A stretch of DNA of 64,000 nt, taken from Bdellovibrionales bacterium (GTDB taxonomy: Bacteria > Pseudomonadota > Alphaproteobacteria > UBA9219). Made by a program: the position numbers and the translations under genes. Below are positions 59,462 through 64,000 of this stretch, piece by piece. Under the pieces are notes generated by a model, which made no database searches, had not been told where the DNA came from, and saw nothing but the letters and a program-made list of their open reading frames with translations. Position 1 is the first letter of the stretch, and each line of letters begins with the position of its first letter. The stretch covers positions 124,001-188,000 of the forward strand of contig JBAZRW010000001.1 of NCBI GenBank assembly GCA_041662785.1, written 5' to 3'.

Positions 59462-60862
59462 ATGTCCCACAAAGAAATCCCTTGGCATCGCCCCTCTTGG
59501 TTTTTTGGGTTCCTGCTTCTCCTTGCTCTCCTGCCCCTTCCTTTTGGCAGCAACAGGCCTTGGGCCTCTGACCTCTTCGCCGTTTTATCCGGCCTCCTTC
59601 TTTTCGTGATGTTGTGGGACACACGCAATGCCAAACCAGCGGCAGGATTCCCCCCGCGAAAAAGAATTGGTTTGGCCATCATTGGTTTTTCAATCATCAT
59701 TTTCTGGACGTTTATTCAAGTCGCCTCATGGCCACCCGAAAGCTGGCATCACCCGATATGGCAAGAGGCGCAAGGCCTTTTGGGGCCGCTTAAAGGATCG
59801 ATTTCTGTCGATACTGGTGTTTTTGCTGAATCGCTTCTTCGCCTTACGGGCTATGGCGCCTGTTTTCTTTTGGCGTTTATAGGTGGGCGCGATAACGCTA
59901 ACGCGGCAAGGCTGGTTCGCGTGATCGCCATGGCGGGCGTTGCTTATGCCCTTTATGGACTCCTTGCCCAATCGATGGGTTCGGATACGATCTTATGGTA
60001 TAAAAAATGGGCGTATCAGGGCTTTTTAACATCCACTTTTGTGAATAAAAACACCTATGCCGCCTATGCGGGTTTTGGCCTTATTTGCGGCGCAGCCCTT
60101 TTAGGCCAACGGTTCAAACACATCACGATAACCGATCCTCTTTTGGCCAAACGATCCAAAACGGCAGCCTTAATTGCCTCACTGACCCTAACGGACTATG
60201 CGGCTCTCTTTTCCCTTTTTCTGATCTTGGCCGCGCTGGCCCTGACGGGATCCCGTGGAGGCATCACCAGTTCTTTGATCGGCCTCATGGGATTCTTTGT
60301 CGCCATGCTGTGGCACAAACGCTCAAAATCGCCACGATGGTTGTGGATCGGGCTTAGCGGCATTATCCTTTTTGCCTTTTTTGTCGCATTAGGAGGAGGA
60401 ACGCTGTTAGAGCGCCTTGATCAAAACAAGCTTGGTGAGGATATGGGCTCACGGCTTCAGGCCTATCAACTAGAAGGCCAAGCCATCAGTGACAATCCAT
60501 GGCTTGGCTTTGGTCTAGGTTCTTTTGAACCCGCCTTTAGGCTCTATCGCGATTCATCCTTGCCGATATGGTTCCACCATGCCCATAACGATTACCTGGA
60601 AATGATGATGGACCTTGGGGTTCCGGCGGCCATGATCCTGTTTCTCTCGCTAGGGCTTTTGGTGAGTTGCTGCGTATCGGGATTGGGCAAACGAAAACGA
60701 GACGCCCATTATGCCGCCATCGCTATTGGGGCAAGTCTTCTTGTGGCGACCCATGCTTTGCTGGATTTCAGCCTTCACATTCCAGCCTTTGCCGCAACCT
60801 ATGCCGCCCTTTTGGGACTTGGCGTCGCGCAAAGCTGGTCTTTACATGAACGAGAATCCTGA
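59462..60862 (+). CDS. O-antigen ligase/polymerase-family membrane protein
   Basis: 466 residues from the ATG at 59462 with GGAGGGAG upstream (an in-frame start at 59414 is less likely). About ten or more membrane segments. The Wzy_C-type region shows NPWLGFGLGSFEPAFRLYRDSSLPIWFHHAHNDYLEMMMDLGVPA, with the conserved HNDYL motif of WaaL/Wzy-type proteins. It would polymerise or transfer lipid-linked polysaccharide in the inner membrane. The Wzc-type gene on the opposite strand 0.7 kb away supports an exopolysaccharide locus. Confidence 0.9.
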   Translation: MSHKEIPWHRPSWFFGFLLLLALLPLPFGSNRPWASDLFAVLSGLLLFVMLWDTRNAKPAAGFPPRKRIGLAIIGFSIIIFWTFIQVASWPPESWHHPIWQEAQGLLGPLKGSISVDTGVFAESLLRLTGYGACFLLAFIGGRDNANAARLVRVIAMAGVAYALYGLLAQSMGSDTILWYKKWAYQGFLTSTFVNKNTYAAYAGFGLICGAALLGQRFKHITITDPLLAKRSKTAALIASLTLTDYAALFSLFLILAALALTGSRGGITSSLIGLMGFFVAMLWHKRSKSPRWLWIGLSGIILFAFFVALGGGTLLERLDQNKLGEDMGSRLQAYQLEGQAISDNPWLGFGLGSFEPAFRLYRDSSLPIWFHHAHNDYLEMMMDLGVPAAMILFLSLGLLVSCCVSGLGKRKRDAHYAAIAIGASLLVATHALLDFSLHIPAFAATYAALLGLGVAQSWSLHERES

Positions 60863-60873
60863 AGCCGCTCACC

Positions 60874-61566
60874 TTACCGCAAAAGATCAAGCTGATCTTG
60901 AAAATGCTTAAGACCTTGGGGATCATCGCGTAAGGCCTCTTCAACAACAGAAGAAAAATTTCCAGCCTTCGCGACCTTGGCAAGCCCGCTAGGATCAAAG
61001 CCCCATGCCTCGCGAACAAGGCGCGGAATTTGATGCCGCGAGGACTCATCCAAAGTCTCTCCCAAGGCAAGAGCCATTTGAAGGCGGGGCAAAAGAAGGC
61101 GGGGTTCATAAGGCGCGCTGGAAAGCGATTGCCGCCATGCCTCGGCCGCTTGCGGGGCACCATCCTTCTTAATATAAAGCAAGTAGGCAAGACGGAACCA
61201 CCCATAAGGATCGGCGGGGGAAACCTTTAGCGCCTGAAGCTGCCAGCCTTCCGCTTCCTGATAAAAAGTCTCCTTGGAGTCGGCCATAGAAGGCTGCTCA
61301 GCGCGTTCAAGAGCGACAAGGGATAGGTCGTTGTAAAGAGAGCTGGTGTGAACCCAAGAAGCAATACGCATGCGCCCACGCGCCAAGACATCAAGGTCGG
61401 AGGCAGAGACACCCCGTCCCTCTAGCAAAGCGAGACGCGTTGCCTCACCGGATATTTCCATAAAACGCCCGACAAGAAGCGGCCCCCCAAAAACAAGCAG
61501 GAGAAGGCCAAGCCATGCCATCCACCAAAAAGGAATAAGAGCGGGTCTAGTCCGAGTAGTATTCAT
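60874..61566 (-). CDS. TPR-like membrane-anchored protein in the polysaccharide locus
   Basis: 230 residues from the ATG at 61566 (20-base overlap with the 3' end of the Wzc gene); an earlier in-frame ATG at 61611 would overlap it further. One N-terminal membrane segment (ALIPFWWMAWLGLLLLVFGGPLLV). The rest is helical with repeated units: LEGRGVSASDLDVLARGRM, QALKVSPADPYGWFRLAYLLYI, AAEAWRQSLSSAPYEPRLLLPRL, consistent with TPRs. No enzyme motif. The overlap with the Wzc gene makes a shared role in polysaccharide export or control likely. Confidence 0.75.
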   Translation of the reverse strand: MNTTRTRPALIPFWWMAWLGLLLLVFGGPLLVGRFMEISGEATRLALLEGRGVSASDLDVLARGRMRIASWVHTSSLYNDLSLVALERAEQPSMADSKETFYQEAEGWQLQALKVSPADPYGWFRLAYLLYIKKDGAPQAAEAWRQSLSSAPYEPRLLLPRLQMALALGETLDESSRHQIPRLVREAWGFDPSGLAKVAKAGNFSSVVEEALRDDPQGLKHFQDQLDLLR

Positions 61567-63775
61567 GATAACGATGATTGTAGTAGCCATCGCCATAGGA
61601 GGCAACTTCATTCAGGTTAACCTGATTAAGAACCGCCCCCGCCACGCGGCAATCGAAGCCTTTAAGTTGCTTAAGGGCATGAACCACAGCATCACGAGAC
61701 GTGTCCGCCCACTTCACGACAAACAGGCTGGTATCGACGCTACGCGCCACCATCGCCGCGTCGGAAACCGCCAAAATAGGCGGCGTATCAACGATGACAA
61801 GGTCATACTGGGGCGCGACTTCGGCCATAATACGTTTCATTTGCTGTGATCCCAGCAAATCTTGGGCATTGGGGGCCCGCCCAAAGGCAGGAATAATATC
61901 TAGTCCCGACACCAAAGAATCATGCCGAATAACATCCTTGAGGGTATGGGTTCCTGTCAAAAGAGACGACAAATCTTTGCCATTGGCCGCGATCTCCAGC
62001 AAGCGGGCGATGCGCGGACGACGCAAATCAGCATCGATCAACAAAATTTTGTTGCCCGCCGCCGCTAAAGAACGCGCCATTGACAAACAGAAGGTTGTTT
62101 TCCCTTCCCCAGGGCCAGAGCTGGTGACCATCACGGTTTTAGGTGGATGATCAACGTTCGAGAAATGGATAGCTGTTCTTACGGTACGAAGTGACTCGCT
62201 GTAAGCCGAAAGAGGTTTGTCCACCACATAATCTTCAGGAGGCCGGTTTGAAATAGTCTTCAAGCTGGGCACTTGTCCAATAACGGGAAGACCCGTGCTT
62301 TCTTCCAGTTGAGGCGCAGTGCGGAACCCACGATCAAAGAAATCGACCAAGTAAGAAAAGACAATGCCAAGAACGCCACCTAAGAAGGCGCCCGCAATCA
62401 AGAAAAGCCACTTTTGGGGAAAAGCCGGACGCTCGGGAATATCGGCGCGCGCAATAATGCGCGTGTCGGGAAGCTGCATTTCCTGCTGTTCAGTCGTTTG
62501 TTTAAAACGCGCCAAAAAGTTTTCATAAAGCGTGCGGCTGGCATCGGCCTCGCGCTGCAATTGACGGAGTTGAACCGTATCTTTCAGCTCACTTCCCGCC
62601 TTGCCTTCAAGACGCGTCAGCTCACTTTGCAACTGCCTGTCCTTGGCGTGAGCAATATCCACTTCGCTGGCCAAGGATTTCAATATTTTTTGAACTTCTT
62701 CGGCAATCTTGCGCTGAATGTCCATGCGCTCAGCCCGCGCGTTGATCATCGTGGGATGGCGATCGCCATAACGCGTTGCAAGCTCAGCCTCCTTACGACG
62801 CACTTCTGCCTCTTGCTCACGCAATCTTTGGATCAAAGGTGCCGAAAGAACATCAGAAGAGCCCTCAATGCTCCCCCCTGCATTCACCATAGCCTGCGCA
62901 CTACGCAGACGAGCTTCAGCCTGCGACGTTTGCGCCCGTGCCGTGATCAACTGCATGTTGATCTCTTGCATCTGACGCGTGGCAACTGTTCCGCCATCAA
63001 TTTGAATGAGGTTGGCCTTTTGACGGAAATTCTCCACCACACGTTCACTGTTCTCCACTTCTTGGCGAAGAGTCGTTAGGCGTTCACTCAGCCATTTGTT
63101 GGCGCGGGCCGCCACTTCATACTTGGCCTCAAGTTGATCAACAAGGTATTCATCCGCGATCGTGTTGGCGATCAAGGCTGCTTTTTTTGGATCTTGTGAT
63201 TCAAGGGTTATGTAAAGGCTCATCGAACGGCCATCATTAACAACGGCGAGTTTCTTTTGAAGTGCCTTCGCTGTCGCCGTTTTTTGGGCTTGCTCGCGTT
63301 CAGCCTCTTCCGCAGGGGGAGGCTCTCTCATCCAATTCATGGGATTAAACAACCTTGCCCAAGAACGCCCTGCATTATTAAACTCAGGATCCTGAAGAAG
63401 ATTGAGCTTTTTAATCACGCGATCCAAAACAGACCGCGATGTTATGATGTCAATTTCGCTACGCAGCGTCGCACTGTCGCTTCCCATAGGGGAAAGACTG
63501 CTTCCCATTTCAAAAAGTTTCGACTGGCGTTGATCGAGAAGAAGAACAACTTCTCCTTTATACTGCGGCGTCAAAATCAAAGAAAGCAGAAGGCCAAAAA
63601 CAGCGCCAACAACTACCATTCGCACAATAATAAAGAGCCGCCGACGCAAAAGGCGTCCGGCCTCTCGAAAATCGACACCATGGATAAAACCACCCGAAAA
63701 ACCGGTGGAGGAAAGGGCATAAGCGGTAGCATCCTGTGCCCCTTGCTTTTCGCCTTTTTGCTCTGACAACGCCAT
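61547..63775 (-). CDS. Polysaccharide co-polymerase with tyrosine autokinase (Wzc-type)
   Basis: 742 residues. Two membrane segments (about 46-66 and near 455-475) flank a long periplasmic coiled-coil part. The C-terminal cytoplasmic BY-kinase domain has Walker A (VTSSGPGEGKTTFCLSMA), Walker A' (KILLIDADLRRPRI) and Walker B (YDLVIVDTPPILAVSDA). The tail is Tyr-rich (YGDGYYNHRYHEYYSD), the usual autophosphorylation cluster. It controls chain length and export of capsule or exopolysaccharide with the Wza exporter whose end is at the window edge. Confidence 0.95.
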   Translation of the reverse strand: MALSEQKGEKQGAQDATAYALSSTGFSGGFIHGVDFREAGRLLRRRLFIIVRMVVVGAVFGLLLSLILTPQYKGEVVLLLDQRQSKLFEMGSSLSPMGSDSATLRSEIDIITSRSVLDRVIKKLNLLQDPEFNNAGRSWARLFNPMNWMREPPPAEEAEREQAQKTATAKALQKKLAVVNDGRSMSLYITLESQDPKKAALIANTIADEYLVDQLEAKYEVAARANKWLSERLTTLRQEVENSERVVENFRQKANLIQIDGGTVATRQMQEINMQLITARAQTSQAEARLRSAQAMVNAGGSIEGSSDVLSAPLIQRLREQEAEVRRKEAELATRYGDRHPTMINARAERMDIQRKIAEEVQKILKSLASEVDIAHAKDRQLQSELTRLEGKAGSELKDTVQLRQLQREADASRTLYENFLARFKQTTEQQEMQLPDTRIIARADIPERPAFPQKWLFLIAGAFLGGVLGIVFSYLVDFFDRGFRTAPQLEESTGLPVIGQVPSLKTISNRPPEDYVVDKPLSAYSESLRTVRTAIHFSNVDHPPKTVMVTSSGPGEGKTTFCLSMARSLAAAGNKILLIDADLRRPRIARLLEIAANGKDLSSLLTGTHTLKDVIRHDSLVSGLDIIPAFGRAPNAQDLLGSQQMKRIMAEVAPQYDLVIVDTPPILAVSDAAMVARSVDTSLFVVKWADTSRDAVVHALKQLKGFDCRVAGAVLNQVNLNEVASYGDGYYNHRYHEYYSD

Positions 63776-63916
63776 TGAAAAATCTCCTTATGACCTTACG
63801 CTCTATTTCTACCAATTAAGTTCTTAAAACGACATAAACAACTAGCCAAGGAAAGGAACCCAACAATAGACCCCTTGTCCCAACACGATTTAACTAAATA
63901 ACTATAGTTTCAGCAA
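63776..63916. other. Gap between the Wzc and exporter genes
   Basis: 141 AT-rich bases. AAGGAGA (minus strand) sits before the Wzc ATG. No terminator hairpin is obvious, so read-through from the exporter gene is possible. No other feature was seen. Confidence 0.5.
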
Positions 63917-64000
63917 CTAAAAGAAGCGTTCCGGAACGCGGATAATGTCCCCAGGAGCAACAATAGCCTCTTCTAACGCTGGAGAGTCTTTCTTTTCAGG
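63917..64000 (-). CDS. Partial: C-terminus of a Wza-like polysaccharide export protein
   Basis: Read from the window edge on the minus strand, 27 residues end EEAIVAPGDIIRVPERFF and then TAG (63919-63917). The GDIIRVPERFF ending is typical of the outer-membrane polysaccharide exporter family (Wza/SLBB). Only the tail is present, so length and start are unknown. It lies upstream of the Wzc gene on the same strand, the usual order. Confidence 0.8.
   Translation of the reverse strand, partial: PEKKDSPALEEAIVAPGDIIRVPERFF

Noticed and set aside
1..64000. CRISPR arrays, rRNA operons, transposases or prophage genes
   Set aside because: No regular spaced repeats, rRNA sequences or transposase/phage protein motifs were seen on either strand. 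The only recombinase is XerD-like.

Overview
The window looks like the chromosome of an alphaproteobacterium. The evidence is a GcrA cell-cycle regulator, clustered GANTC (CcrM-type) sites, a class-typical ParE, and several gene orders common in that class: ybeY-corC/tlyC-lnt-xre-metK, accD-folC, and xerD close to aroK-aroB. The lineage within the class cannot be fixed from sequence alone. Most genes are housekeeping. No rRNA, CRISPR array, transposase or prophage was seen. The only complete tRNA is tRNA-Gln(CUG).

Layout. 1-4.7 kb: a C-terminal gene fragment, an NlpC/P60-fold protein lacking its catalytic Cys, rlmJ, an unknown two-gene cassette, rlmE and a glycine-zipper lipoprotein. 4.7-6.2 kb: a long hairpin, tRNA-Gln with a duplicated 3' end, gcrA, and an AT-rich divergent gap with four DnaA boxes that is a candidate replication origin or DnaA-controlled region. 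6.2-22.6 kb: a RelA/SpoT-like HD protein, parE, satP, a class A PBP, amn, uvrB, gltX, cysS, a cupin, an AbrB/Doc toxin-antitoxin pair, trmJ and an SDR. 22.6-30.6 kb: an efflux locus, in which arsR, DUF2892, tolC and a response regulator run left and a membrane-fusion protein, an RND pump and a truncated methyltransferase run right. The ArsR protein has the paired cysteines of the persulfide sensors SqrR/BigR/YgaV. 30.6-37.3 kb: trmB, two AT-rich unknown genes, then the leftward ybeY-corC-lnt-xre-metK operon. 37.3-50.2 kb: an unknown membrane protein, accD, folC, a degenerate hemerythrin, an alpha-2-macroglobulin-like protein behind a PfkB kinase, bactofilin, an AT-rich GNAT/aspartoacylase pair and a small coiled-coil protein. 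50.2-59.1 kb: xerD with an unknown exported protein, aroK-aroB, a CobW GTPase, a degenerate nuclease-fold membrane protein and a peroxiredoxin. 59.4-64 kb: the edge of an exopolysaccharide locus (O-antigen ligase/polymerase, TPR protein, Wzc-type kinase, and the end of a Wza-like exporter).

Recurring themes. Intergenic spaces carry palindromic repeats: a composite REP family in four gaps, a 151-bp nested palindrome before gltX, and a heptameric GANTC array before cysS. Several proteins keep a recognisable fold but lack a key residue: the NlpC/P60 protein, the nuclease-fold protein, the hemerythrin, the SDR and the truncated methyltransferase. Small AT-rich genes of unknown function interrupt otherwise conserved gene orders and look like acquired DNA.

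Limits. Everything here comes from reading the sequence and from knowledge of protein families. No database search, structure prediction or skew calculation was run.
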